Assembly: GCF_943912385.1 (NCBI RefSeq)
Contig: NZ_CALTTY010000008.1
Location: 1-64,000, forward strand
From: an uncultured Anaerococcus sp.
GTDB lineage: Bacteria > Bacillota > Clostridia > Tissierellales > Peptoniphilaceae
Length of the DNA stretch: 64,000 nt
Direction of reading: 5' to 3'
Shown here: in pieces, positions 1 through 8,262 of the stretch
Layout: each line of letters starts with the position of its first letter
Position numbering within the stretch: the stretch's first letter is position 1
Notes under the pieces: generated by a model
Database searches by the model: none
Told to the model about the DNA's origin: nothing
What the model saw: the letters and a program-made list of their open reading frames with translations, nothing else
Program-made: the position numbers and the translations under genes

Positions 1-51
1 AATCGTGCTGAAGAAGTATTCATTTACTTCTACCAACACGATTTATTATAG
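1..51 (+). CDS. C-terminal end of an unidentified protein (cut by window edge)
   Basis: Frame 1 is open from the first base to a TAG at 49-51, giving a 16-residue tail that ends YQHDLL. A strong intrinsic terminator follows within 10 bases, which is what the end of a transcribed gene looks like. The piece is too short to identify and could be a chance open frame. Confidence 0.35.
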   Translation, partial: NRAEEVFIYFYQHDLL

Positions 52-57
52 ACCCGG

Positions 58-88
58 AAAAATCGCCATTAAATGGCGATTTTTCTTT
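58..88 (+). terminator. Intrinsic terminator before the asp23-fakA operon
   Basis: AAAATCGCCAT at 59-69 pairs with ATGGCGATTTT at 73-83 across a 3-base loop and is followed by a T-rich run. It separates the upstream gene from the asp23 promoter. Confidence 0.85.
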
Positions 89-177
89 GTCTAAAATACA
101 TAATTCATATAAAAATATTCAGTATAATATAGTTATTAGACTATTCGTGTCAATAATTTATCAGCTTTTAAAAATTA

Positions 178-186
178 TGGTATAAT
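178..186 (+). promoter_or_regulatory. Extended -10 promoter of asp23-fakA
   Basis: TGGTATAAT at 178-186 is a perfect extended -10 element; no good -35 hexamer is visible. Transcription would start about 193, some 35 bases before the ATG at 229. The Shine-Dalgarno sequence is GGAGG at 220-224. Confidence 0.65.
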
Positions 187-228
187 AAAGTTAATTAGTA
201 CTTACTATTAATACACTTTGGAGGTATT

Positions 229-582
229 ATGACTATCAGATATGTAAATAATTTAGGAAAAGTAACAATTGATGATTCCGTAATTGCAAATATAGCAGTC
301 GCAAGTGTGATGCAATCCTATGGAGTTGTAGGCCTTGCCTCAAGATCTGCTAAGGATGGTATTTACGAACTACTTGGTGTTAACAATATGCAAAGAGGTG
401 TTAAGGTTATAAGAAGGGACAACGGAACAGTAGCTATCTATATTTCTTTATTTTTAGAATATGGTATTAGAATACCTGTTGTTTGCCAAAATATAATCGA
501 AAACGTTAAATATAATATTGAAAAATCATTAAAAGTTAATGTAGCTGAAGTAAATATCTATGTGCAAGGAATCAATAGATAG
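229..582 (+). CDS. Asp23/Gls24 family envelope stress response protein
   Basis: This 117-residue protein has the Asp23/Gls24 (DUF322) pattern: the N-terminal VIANIAVASVMQSYGVVGLAS segment split around a conserved YGVVGL, a central extended region, and a C-terminal VNIYVQGI strand. Family members are small cytoplasmic proteins linked to envelope homeostasis; the exact role of this paralog (YloU-like) is unsettled. It sits just upstream of the DAK2-domain gene, as yloU does before yloV in many Firmicutes, and shares its promoter. The start follows GGAGG by 4 bases. Family assignment is firm, function is not. Confidence 0.9.
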   Translation: MTIRYVNNLGKVTIDDSVIANIAVASVMQSYGVVGLASRSAKDGIYELLGVNNMQRGVKVIRRDNGTVAIYISLFLEYGIRIPVVCQNIIENVKYNIEKSLKVNVAEVNIYVQGINR

Positions 583-589
583 GAGAAAT

Positions 590-2155
590 ATGAAAGTAAT
601 TGATGCAAGTAAGCTCCAACAAATGGTCATTGGAGCCTATAAATATTTAGAAGAGAATAAGTCGTATGTTGACGAATTAAACGTATTTCCAGTTCCTGAT
701 GGGGATACTGGTACAAATATGAATATGACCATGAAATCTGGGGTGGATAAGGTTAATCAAACTTCTTTATCGAGTGTGGAAGAAATAGCAAAGGCACTTA
801 GCCAGGGTACCCTAATGGGTGCAAGAGGTAATTCAGGAGTAATCCTATCTCAGCTTGTAAGAGGAATGGCAAAGGCCTTAAAAGGAAAAGATGAAATAGG
901 AGCACTTGAATTAAAAGAAATTTTTGTTAATGCTTCAAAAACTGCTTATAGAGCAGTTATGCAACCTACAGAGGGTACTATCCTTACTGTTGCTAGACTT
1001 ATGGGAGAAAAAGCAGAGGAAGTATTTAGTTCAGGAACAAATCTAGACGACTACCTTGTAGAAATCTTAGCAGCAGGACAGCAAGCTCTTGATAATACAC
1101 CTAAACAACTTCCTGTTCTTAAGGAAGCTGGGGTAGTCGACTCAGGTGGTCAAGGTCTAATCTTCTTATTAAGAGGAGCTTTAAATGCTCTAAACGGAGA
1201 TATAGATAAGGATATTGATCTTTCGAGCGATACAAGTGATGAAGGAAAATATATAATAAACTTTGCCCTTGCAATTTCTAAGGAAGATTTTGAAAATATT
1301 GAAAATTCACTTAAAAATTCTTCTACTAATTTTGACTATGAGTTTAAAGACGGACTTGTTACAGCGACACTTAGGACTGAACATACTCAACAGATTATAA
1401 ATACACTTTTAGTTGATGGAGTTTTAGTTAAGCTTGAACTTGAAAATACAAGTGATCATATAGAAAAAACAAATAATAAAACACAAAAGCTAAATAAATA
1501 TGGTTTTATTGCTGTATCCAGGGGAGAAGGTTATGATGAAATATTAAAATCTATGAATATAGATAAAATTATTTCTGGTGGACAAACCATGAATCCTTCG
1601 ACAGAAGACATCTACAAAAACATAGAAGATATAAATGCTGAAAATATTATTATTTTCCCTAATAATAAAAATATAATTATGTCAGCCAAACAAGCCTGCG
1701 AACTAACAGACAAAAATGCTAGAGTCTTAGAAACTAAATCTATACCTGAGACATTTACAGCTATGCTTGAGTTTGATGAGGCAGATGATATCGATGACAA
1801 TATAGAAACAATGTCAGATACAATCTCAGATATGCATACAGGTGAGGTATCAATTTCTATTAGGGATACCAGTGTTAATAATATTGAAATTAAAAAAGAT
1901 GACTACCTCGGAATTCTTGACGGTAAGATTGTAGTCAGCAAGGCTGATCTTGAAGAAACTGCAAGAGAAGTTATAAATAAAGCAGTTGATGAAGATGATG
2001 ATATATCCTTAGTAACCATATACTATGGTGAGGAAGCTAGTAAGAAAAAGGCTAAAGATCTAGTTAAAAAACTTTCCAAAGACCATAAGGATATAGATGT
2101 TGAACTTGTCTTCGGAGGTCAACCAGTATATTACTACCAAATTACCCTTGAATAA
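590..2155 (+). CDS. fakA: Fatty acid kinase catalytic subunit FakA (DAK2 domain, YloV family)
   Basis: FakA phosphorylates fatty acids carried by a FakB (DegV-type) protein so that they enter phospholipid synthesis. The N-terminal DAK2 domain (about residues 5-200) has the nucleotide and magnesium motif PVPDGDTGTN and the loop GARGNSGVIL; the C-terminal half matches the YloV-specific domain ending YYYQITLE. I place the start at ATG 590, because AGGAG at 581-585 precedes it and the usual family N-terminus (KVIDASKLQQM) begins there; an in-frame ATG at 560 lies inside asp23. The length of 521 residues is normal. No fakB is in the window. Confidence 0.93.
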   Translation: MKVIDASKLQQMVIGAYKYLEENKSYVDELNVFPVPDGDTGTNMNMTMKSGVDKVNQTSLSSVEEIAKALSQGTLMGARGNSGVILSQLVRGMAKALKGKDEIGALELKEIFVNASKTAYRAVMQPTEGTILTVARLMGEKAEEVFSSGTNLDDYLVEILAAGQQALDNTPKQLPVLKEAGVVDSGGQGLIFLLRGALNALNGDIDKDIDLSSDTSDEGKYIINFALAISKEDFENIENSLKNSSTNFDYEFKDGLVTATLRTEHTQQIINTLLVDGVLVKLELENTSDHIEKTNNKTQKLNKYGFIAVSRGEGYDEILKSMNIDKIISGGQTMNPSTEDIYKNIEDINAENIIIFPNNKNIIMSAKQACELTDKNARVLETKSIPETFTAMLEFDEADDIDDNIETMSDTISDMHTGEVSISIRDTSVNNIEIKKDDYLGILDGKIVVSKADLEETAREVINKAVDEDDDISLVTIYYGEEASKKKAKDLVKKLSKDHKDIDVELVFGGQPVYYYQITLE

Positions 2156-4142
2156 GGATATAAGAAGTATAAAGGGCATAGGCCCCAAAAAAGCTACCGC
2201 CCTTTCTAGGCTAGGCATTCATAGTGTCAGTGACCTTTATTCTTATTACCCAAAGGAGTATGAGGATAGGAGGTTTAAATCTTCAGTCTTTAAGGCATCC
2301 TTTGACAAAGCATATTATTTTGAATGGAAGGCCATTTCTAAACCATATACAAAAAGATTAAGAAATAATATGACCATTTCTTATATGTATTTTGCTGAAG
2401 GTGATTTTAAAAAAATAAGAGCTGTATGGTTTAATGATAGGTTTTCAATAAGAAATATAAAGCTTAATCAAAGCTATAAGTTTTATACCAAAATTTCTTA
2501 TAAAAATGGTTTCTATGAAGCTATAAATCCAGTGTTTGAAGAATTAACTGGAGATAGTATCGGAGGGATTTACTCTATATATCCTTTGACAAGTGGAATT
2601 AGTCAAAAAAATCTTAGTTCTTTTATAAAAGAAGCCCTAAAAAAATTTGATCCAAATGAGGAAGTGCTAACAGAACCTTTAAGAAATAAATTTGATATGC
2701 TAGATAGGAAAAGTGCCCTAGAAGAAGTACACTTCCCCAAAGACCTTGATTGCTTACTAAAGGCTAAGTCTGATATTAAGGTCCAGGACCTATTAAGAGA
2801 GTTAATATTTCTTAACTATTTAGAAAGATTAAAAAAAGTCAAGCAAAACATAAGACTAAGCTATAACCTAGGGGAAATTCTTGATAAATTAAGCTTTAAA
2901 CTAACTAGGTCCCAACTAATATCACTTAAAGAAATCCTAGAGGATTCAAGTGGTGATACTGCTATGAATAGAATTTTAATCGGTGATGTGGGATCAGGAA
3001 AAACCATAGTAGCAATTCTTGCTATGGTTGTTTTTGGTCTAAACTCCTACCAGAGTGCAATGATGGTCCCCACAGAAGTCCTTGCCATTCAGCAATTTGA
3101 AAAGAATAAAGAATTCATTGAAAGTTTCGGGCTAAAACTTGCCTTACTTACCGGATCTAGTAAGGATAAGAAAGAGGTAAAAAAAGGATTAGAAGAAGGG
3201 TCTATAGATATGGTTATAGGAACCCATGCTCTAATAGAAGAAGATGTTAGCTTTAAAGACTTAAGACTTGTTGTAAATGATGAGCAGCATAGGTTTGGCG
3301 TAAGGCAAAGGCAAGAGCTTTTCCGTAAGGGAATTAACGCTAACTACCTTACAATGACAGCTACTCCCATTCCCAGAACATTAAGTCTAAGGATAAATAA
3401 GATGCTCAACCTAAGTATTATAAGTGAGTTACCCCAAGGAAGAGCAGAAGTTAAAACTAGCATAGTTATGGAAGACTACCAAGAAGCTCTTTTTTCTAAT
3501 ATTAGGAAAAATCTCGACCAATCTAGACAGGTTTATGTAGTTAGCTCTAATATAGATTCTGACGACACAAATTCGATTAACAACCTATATGAAAAATATA
3601 AAATAATATTTAAGTCCTATAGGGTTGAGAAACTACATGGTAAATTAAAACCAAGCTTAAAAGAAGAAATACTAACAAAGTTTAATAATAAGGAAATAGA
3701 TATACTCATTTCTACAACTGTAATAGAAGTGGGAATCGATGTACCCAATGCCAATACAATGGTTATATATAATGCTGATAACTTTGGCCTATCCCAACTC
3801 CACCAGCTTAGGGGCAGGGTTGGCAGGGGAGAGTATAATTCTTTTTGTTACCTTGTAAGTAAGGATAAAAAACCAAACAGTAAACTACAAGTTTTAGTTG
3901 ATTCAAATGATGGCTTTGTAATATCACAGAAAGATTATGAGCTTAGAGGTGGAGGTAAGATTTTATCCCTAATTCAACACGGGAAAAACCTTTCTGAGAT
4001 TGAATACTTAAATATGACTGAAGAAGAAACAGAGAAGAGCTTTTGTATACTAGACTACCTTAAAGAGATTTCATTTGATGGGGTAAACCTAGCTTATATA
4101 AGAGATTACTTCGATGAAGATAAGGATATTATTTTAAATTAA
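2097..4142 (+). CDS. recG: ATP-dependent DNA helicase RecG
   Basis: RecG remodels stalled replication forks and Holliday junctions. The N-terminal KGIGPKKA helix-hairpin-helix, the wedge/OB region (about 60-150), Walker A GDVGSGKT (about 296), Walker B variant DEQH (about 395), TATPIPRT and the arginine-finger region QLRGRVGRG (about 570) are all present. The 681-residue length is normal. ATG 2097 overlaps fakA by 59 bases and has AAGG six bases upstream; a TTG at 2148 would give the shorter N-terminus seen in many RecG proteins, so the start is uncertain. The stop overlaps the start of rsmD. Confidence 0.95.
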   Translation: MLNLSSEVNQYITTKLPLNKDIRSIKGIGPKKATALSRLGIHSVSDLYSYYPKEYEDRRFKSSVFKASFDKAYYFEWKAISKPYTKRLRNNMTISYMYFAEGDFKKIRAVWFNDRFSIRNIKLNQSYKFYTKISYKNGFYEAINPVFEELTGDSIGGIYSIYPLTSGISQKNLSSFIKEALKKFDPNEEVLTEPLRNKFDMLDRKSALEEVHFPKDLDCLLKAKSDIKVQDLLRELIFLNYLERLKKVKQNIRLSYNLGEILDKLSFKLTRSQLISLKEILEDSSGDTAMNRILIGDVGSGKTIVAILAMVVFGLNSYQSAMMVPTEVLAIQQFEKNKEFIESFGLKLALLTGSSKDKKEVKKGLEEGSIDMVIGTHALIEEDVSFKDLRLVVNDEQHRFGVRQRQELFRKGINANYLTMTATPIPRTLSLRINKMLNLSIISELPQGRAEVKTSIVMEDYQEALFSNIRKNLDQSRQVYVVSSNIDSDDTNSINNLYEKYKIIFKSYRVEKLHGKLKPSLKEEILTKFNNKEIDILISTTVIEVGIDVPNANTMVIYNADNFGLSQLHQLRGRVGRGEYNSFCYLVSKDKKPNSKLQVLVDSNDGFVISQKDYELRGGGKILSLIQHGKNLSEIEYLNMTEEETEKSFCILDYLKEISFDGVNLAYIRDYFDEDKDIILN

Positions 4143-4684
4143 TGAGAGTAGTAGCAGGAAAATACAAGGGGCTTACACTTTTAAGTCCCAAATCAAAAAA
4201 ATCAAGACCGACAGATAATAAGGTTAAAGAAGCTATTTTTGATATGCTTTATCCCATAAAGGAGAATTTTTTAGCCATTGATCTATTTTCTGGAACAGGA
4301 CAGATGGGTATTGAATTTTTGTCAAGGGGCGCTAAGGAAGTTTATTTTAATGAAAAAAATACCTCAAGTTTTAAAATACTTAAAGAAAACTTAGCTAAGC
4401 TTAAAGATGAAAATGCAGTTGTTAGCAAGAAGGATTTTATAAAGTTTCTAGTTGACATAGGCAAAGAAAAAGTAAAGTTTGATTATATTTTCCTAGATCC
4501 TCCCTATGAAACCGACTTTATAGATAAATCCTTAGCTTTAATTAGTCAATGTGACTTATTAGCGGAAAACGGTATAATTATTACCGAATCAAGTGAAGAT
4601 AATAACTTTTCTAAAAAATATAAGCTAGAATTAATTAAGGAAAAGATATATGGAAGGAAATTTGTAAAGTTTTATTTAAAATGA
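4142..4684 (+). CDS. rsmD: 16S rRNA (guanine966-N2)-methyltransferase RsmD
   Basis: RsmD is a SAM-dependent methyltransferase acting on the small-subunit rRNA. The N-terminus MRVVAGKYKG is typical. SAM motif I lies at AIDLFSGTGQMGIE, where the glycine loop is visible, and the catalytic DPPYE motif is near residue 120. The gene begins within the recG stop (TAATG) and ends overlapping coaD by 4 bases, so translation is probably coupled. The pairing with coaD is a common Firmicutes arrangement. The 180-residue length is as expected. Confidence 0.93.
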   Translation: MRVVAGKYKGLTLLSPKSKKSRPTDNKVKEAIFDMLYPIKENFLAIDLFSGTGQMGIEFLSRGAKEVYFNEKNTSSFKILKENLAKLKDENAVVSKKDFIKFLVDIGKEKVKFDYIFLDPPYETDFIDKSLALISQCDLLAENGIIITESSEDNNFSKKYKLELIKEKIYGRKFVKFYLK

Positions 4685-5163
4685 GAGTAATTTACCCAGG
4701 AAGCTTCGACCCGCTCACTAAGGGGCATATGGATATTATAAGCCGCTTAAGTATTATGTATGAGGAGGTAGTCGTAGCTATCCTATATAATGAAAATAAA
4801 AATTCAGTTTTTACAGTCGAAGAGAGAAAAGATATGATTAATGAGGCCATAAAAGGAAAAGGTCTAAAAAATATTTCAATTGAAGCTTTCGATGGGCTCC
4901 TTGCTGATTTCGCAAAAGATAAGAAAATCAAGATTGTAGCCAGGGGGCTTAGGGCTGTAACTGACTATGAATACGAAAAAAATATTGCTAGAGTTAACGC
5001 GACCCTCTACGAGGGACTAGAAACAATATTTCTTCTAAGTAATCCTGCTTATTCTTTTACAAGTTCGAGCGGTGTTAGAGAAATTGCAGCTTTTAAAGGT
5101 GATGTTTCTGCCTTTGTTAGCCAAAGTGTTGAAGAAAAAATAAAAAAGAAATTTAATTATTAG
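4681..5163 (+). CDS. coaD: Phosphopantetheine adenylyltransferase CoaD
   Basis: CoaD transfers AMP from ATP to 4'-phosphopantetheine, the penultimate step of coenzyme A synthesis. The nucleotidyltransferase motif GSFDPLTKGHMDII near the N-terminus contains the (T/H)xGH signature, and the C-terminal TSSSGVRE loop is the second nucleotide-binding element. The 160-residue length is standard. The start overlaps the rsmD stop as ATGA, implying coupled translation. Confidence 0.96.
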   Translation: MRVIYPGSFDPLTKGHMDIISRLSIMYEEVVVAILYNENKNSVFTVEERKDMINEAIKGKGLKNISIEAFDGLLADFAKDKKIKIVARGLRAVTDYEYEKNIARVNATLYEGLETIFLLSNPAYSFTSSSGVREIAAFKGDVSAFVSQSVEEKIKKKFNY

Positions 5164-5171
5164 GAGGAAAA

Positions 5172-5657
5172 ATGGCGAACAAAATCACTGATCTTATACT
5201 TGAGATGGAAGATATAATGGATGAAGCGAGTTCTGTACCTTTTTCAAAGAAAATAGCTGTAGATCCAGATGAAATATATGAGATCCTAAATGAAATGAAA
5301 GATTCCCTACCTGAAGAAATCAAACAGGCTCAATGGGTAACAGATGAAAAAGATAGAATTTTATCAGAGGCTACTAGTGAAGCAGATAGCAGACTCAACC
5401 AGGCAGAAGGAGAAATTAAGAATTTCAAAGAGCAAGCTAAAAGTCAATTCCAAAAGATGGTTAGCGAACATGAAATTGCCCAACAAGCGAGGAATGAGGC
5501 TGATAGAATCCTACAAGAGGCAGCTTCTGAAGCTAAGCAAATTAGAGAACAATCCTATGATTATGTGGATAGGTTATTTACAAGCTCGGCCAATAATTTT
5601 GGTCAACTAGCCCAACAACTTGAAAAAAACAAAAATAAAATACTAGAGAATAAATAG
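5172..5657 (+). CDS. Coiled-coil protein of unknown function (coaD-ylbM neighbourhood family)
   Basis: The 161-residue product is mostly charged helix. Residues about 55-135 form an alanine- and glutamate-rich coiled coil resembling peripheral-stalk subunits of rotary ATPases, and proteins at this spot in clostridial genomes are often labelled ATPase on that basis. There is no Walker motif, signal peptide or membrane segment. A strong AGGAGG precedes the ATG, eight bases after coaD. I infer a conserved cytoplasmic coiled-coil protein; resemblance to ATPase stalk subunits may be only coiled-coil composition. Confidence 0.7.
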   Translation: MANKITDLILEMEDIMDEASSVPFSKKIAVDPDEIYEILNEMKDSLPEEIKQAQWVTDEKDRILSEATSEADSRLNQAEGEIKNFKEQAKSQFQKMVSEHEIAQQARNEADRILQEAASEAKQIREQSYDYVDRLFTSSANNFGQLAQQLEKNKNKILENK

Positions 5658-5663
5658 CAACTT

Positions 5664-5690
5664 AGACCTATCAAACGATAGGTCTATTAT
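5664..5690. terminator. Bidirectional terminator between the coiled-coil gene and tmcAL
   Basis: AGACCTATC at 5664-5672 pairs with GATAGGTCT at 5677-5685 over a 4-base loop. The T-richness is modest on the + side (ATTATTG). The stem contains the stop and last codons of tmcAL, so it forms part of that reading frame. Confidence 0.65.
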
Positions 5691-6837
5691 TGTGCCTAAA
5701 GTCATAGTTTATTTTTCTTTTTATACCTAGGCTATAAAAATTAGAGGCTTCAATCATTTTTTTGTATATTAATTTATCCTGATTCGTAAGATTTTTGTAA
5801 TCCTTCTTATTAATAACGAGTTTACATCTAGATGAAATCTTTTTAAAATATTGGGTGGAGTCTAAATTAAAAGCTAAGACCTTTATAAAAGATGGGTCAA
5901 TGTCATTAAGTTCTAGTCTATTATCTAAAATATAATTTAAAATAAGTCTTTTAATCCTTGCTTTCGTATACCTCTTGCTAGAAGCATGGCCTATGAAATC
6001 TTTGTAAGATTTATTTATAAGAGCAAGGTCTTTTAGATAATTTTCTATACCCTGTTCATATGTTAGGATGTCGTCCATGGGATATTTTTCTATCAGTAGC
6101 TTATATTTAAATATATTGTATAAAAAATTATAATCAAAGGTCTGATACTTATCTAAAAAATTTATTAATTCAGTGTATGATTCTTCTGGCATAACTTTTT
6201 TTATATCTGAATCTAGATTATTTCTTATAGCAGTTGATGAGGCAAAGGTCTTATCTCTAATATCTATATCCTTATTTGAGCTTTCTATCCTTCTTATTGG
6301 AAAGGGGGTTATATCAGAATTTAATTTACTGATAGCCTTTATATATTCAAACCCTAAAATATTATTAGGAGAAATAAAATTACTACCTACATATTCATTA
6401 ATCGTATCAGCATATGCTTTAGGATATGAAATTCCTGTTTTGATTAATTTTTTTATTTTTTTATCAACCTCAGATGACTTGTTTATAAGGATATTGGTCT
6501 TTTCTAAGAAGTCCTTTTCAGATATATTTTCTATACCAAAGACTAAATAATCTACTCCAATAAGCGTAAGTATATGGATAGATTTTTTTGCAAAAAACTC
6601 TGCTGCTTGCAGGCTAACGTAAGTAGGCATCTCAACAACCATATCAAATCCTGATTTTACAGAAACCTTAGCCCTAGTATACTTATCCATAACACTGGCT
6701 TCGCCTCTTTGAACAAAGTCACCACTCATGATAGATATAGAAAAATCTGGTCTTAGTTTTTCTTTGGCTGTCTCAAGTAAGTATTTATGTCCGTTGTGAA
6801 ATGGGTTAAACTCTGATATTATCCCTAAACTTTTCAT
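5671..6837 (-). CDS. tmcAL: tRNA(Met) cytidine acetate ligase TmcAL
   Basis: TmcAL (formerly YlbM) activates acetate with ATP and makes N4-acetylcytidine at the wobble base of elongator tRNA-Met. The N-terminus IISEFNPFHNGHKYL contains the nucleotidyltransferase HxGH-type motif; ISIMSGDFVQRGEASV and the later GFEYIKA segment are family hallmarks. The 388-residue length is normal. It is reversed relative to its neighbours, as a single gene with AGGCTTAGG ahead of the ATG. The last codons lie in the shared terminator stem. Confidence 0.93.
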   Translation of the reverse strand: MKSLGIISEFNPFHNGHKYLLETAKEKLRPDFSISIMSGDFVQRGEASVMDKYTRAKVSVKSGFDMVVEMPTYVSLQAAEFFAKKSIHILTLIGVDYLVFGIENISEKDFLEKTNILINKSSEVDKKIKKLIKTGISYPKAYADTINEYVGSNFISPNNILGFEYIKAISKLNSDITPFPIRRIESSNKDIDIRDKTFASSTAIRNNLDSDIKKVMPEESYTELINFLDKYQTFDYNFLYNIFKYKLLIEKYPMDDILTYEQGIENYLKDLALINKSYKDFIGHASSKRYTKARIKRLILNYILDNRLELNDIDPSFIKVLAFNLDSTQYFKKISSRCKLVINKKDYKNLTNQDKLIYKKMIEASNFYSLGIKRKINYDFRHNNRPIV

Positions 6838-6941
6838 CCTAAGCCTCCTATATTAATTGATATTATACTAATTTTTATAGCTATATGCACTAATAATTAC
6901 CTATGTATTTATGAATAAAATTTTCAATTGATTGGGGTATA

Positions 6942-6950
6942 TGGTATAAT
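6942..6950 (+). promoter_or_regulatory. Extended -10 promoter of efp
   Basis: TGGTATAAT at 6942-6950 repeats the extended -10 seen before asp23; a weak TTTCAA lies 17 bases upstream at 6922-6927. The Shine-Dalgarno sequence AGGAGG precedes the ATG at 6980. Confidence 0.65.
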
Positions 6951-6979
6951 AATTTAAGAAATACCAACTAGGAGGAATT

Positions 6980-7537
6980 ATGATTTCAGCAAATGATTTA
7001 AGAAAGGGTGTAACTTTTGTATACGATAATGATGTATACCAAGTAGTTGATTTTCAACATGTAAAACCAGGAAAGGGAGCAGCATTTGTTAGGGCTAAGA
7101 TTAGGTCTGTTATGAATGGTGGCTCAAAAGATGTTACCTTTAACCCAAATGATAAGTTTGAGAATGCTATAATTTCTACAAAAGAAATGCAATATTTATA
7201 CAATGATGGTCAATTATATTACTTCATGGATCCAGAAAGTTTTGAACAAATTGGTATTGAAGAAGAAAATGTAAGGGATGCTATAGTATACGTTAGAGAA
7301 AATGATACAGTTCTAATTAAATTCTACGAAGGCAAACCATTTTCAATTGATCCACCAAATTTTGTAGAACTAACCGTTGAAAAAACTGAGCCAGGTATTA
7401 AAGGCGATACAGCTACTAATGTTACAAAGCCAGCAACTATGGAAACTGGAGCAGTTATAAACGTACCAATATTTATAAATGAAGGCGATGTTATAAAGAT
7501 AGATACAAGAAGCGGAGAATATCTATCAAGAGCTTAG
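6980..7537 (+). CDS. efp: Translation elongation factor P
   Basis: EF-P binds between the P and E sites and relieves stalling at proline runs. All three beta-barrel domains are present in 185 residues: the KOW-like N-terminal domain with the loop KPGKGAAF, whose lysine (about residue 32) is the tip that other bacteria modify; the OB domain; and the C-terminal signature ending GDVIKIDTRSGEYLSRA. AGGAGG precedes the ATG. It heads the nusB-xse-ispA-argR-recN string. Confidence 0.97.
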   Translation: MISANDLRKGVTFVYDNDVYQVVDFQHVKPGKGAAFVRAKIRSVMNGGSKDVTFNPNDKFENAIISTKEMQYLYNDGQLYYFMDPESFEQIGIEEENVRDAIVYVRENDTVLIKFYEGKPFSIDPPNFVELTVEKTEPGIKGDTATNVTKPATMETGAVINVPIFINEGDVIKIDTRSGEYLSRA

Positions 7538-7546
7538 GAGTAATTA

Positions 7547-7876
7547 ATGTCAAATAATTTCAAAGATGGTTCAGTTAAAATTGCTGATGAAATACTAGAC
7601 CAGATTGCTATACAAGCAGCAAATGATGTATACGGAGTATACGAAGAAAATTCTGATGAAAGTTTTATTCATACACTTCAAGGTAGAACTACCAAAACCT
7701 CTGTGAAAAATATCGGAGGTGCTTTAGTTATTGAACTTGACCTTGCTTTAGATAAAAATGTAAATGTGAGAAAAACTGTCAAAAAAATTCAAGAGAATGT
7801 TAAAAATGTTGTTGAGACTATGACAGGGATCCATGTTAGCAAGGTCAATGTAAATATTAGCAAGTTAGAAATCTAA
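7547..7876 (+). CDS. Asp23/Gls24 family protein (YqhY-like)
   Basis: A 109-residue second Asp23/Gls24 (DUF322) protein, with the conserved IADEILDQIA start, NDVYGVYE core and a C-terminal HVSKVNVNISKLEI strand. Position directly before nusB matches YqhY of Bacillus, which has been linked to acetyl-CoA carboxylase control, though no acc genes are here. The start follows GGAG within the short gap after efp, and the stop overlaps the nusB ATG. Confidence 0.88.
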   Translation: MSNNFKDGSVKIADEILDQIAIQAANDVYGVYEENSDESFIHTLQGRTTKTSVKNIGGALVIELDLALDKNVNVRKTVKKIQENVKNVVETMTGIHVSKVNVNISKLEI

Positions 7877-8262
7877 TGAAAAGGTCTCACCAAAGAGAAT
7901 GGGTTTTTAAACTCATTTACCAGGACACAATTAATAAAATAGAAAATAGTGATGAGATTATAAAAAACCATGACATAAGTGAAAAAGAAACTTTTATCAT
8001 TGACTCTATAAATTCATATATAGAAAACTATGATGAAATTATTAATATCTTAGATAAAAACTTAACTAGTAATATGCCTAAACTTAGTAGGGTTGTAAGG
8101 TCGATTATATACCTTTCTATTAATGAAATATATTTCCTTGATATACCCCTACAAGTATCTATTAATGAAGCGGTCAACCTAGCTAAGAAATTTTCTGATG
8201 AAGATGATTATAAACTAGTTAATCTCATCCTGGGAAATATTGTTAGAAATGATAATAAATGA
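7876..8262 (+). CDS. nusB: Transcription antitermination factor NusB
   Basis: NusB binds boxA RNA with S10 in rRNA antitermination complexes. The product is an all-helical 128-residue protein with the family start (REWVFKLIYQ) and the C-terminal INEAVNLAKKFSDEDDYKLVN helix split by family-conserved LAKKF, followed by LGNIVRN. It overlaps its neighbours on both sides (TAATG with the upstream gene, ATGA with xseA), so it is translated as part of a coupled operon. Confidence 0.92.
   Translation: MKRSHQREWVFKLIYQDTINKIENSDEIIKNHDISEKETFIIDSINSYIENYDEIINILDKNLTSNMPKLSRVVRSIIYLSINEIYFLDIPLQVSINEAVNLAKKFSDEDDYKLVNLILGNIVRNDNK

Noticed and set aside
1..51. Hairpin RNA formed by AATCGTG...CACGATT at the window start
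   Set aside because: The same bases read as an open frame with a stop just before a terminator, so a gene end is the simpler explanation.
1612..1800. Minus-strand open frames inside fakA, efp-region and other genes
   Set aside because: They lie opposite strongly conserved coding sequence, lack ribosome sites and give low-complexity serine- and leucine-rich translations typical of antisense shadows.
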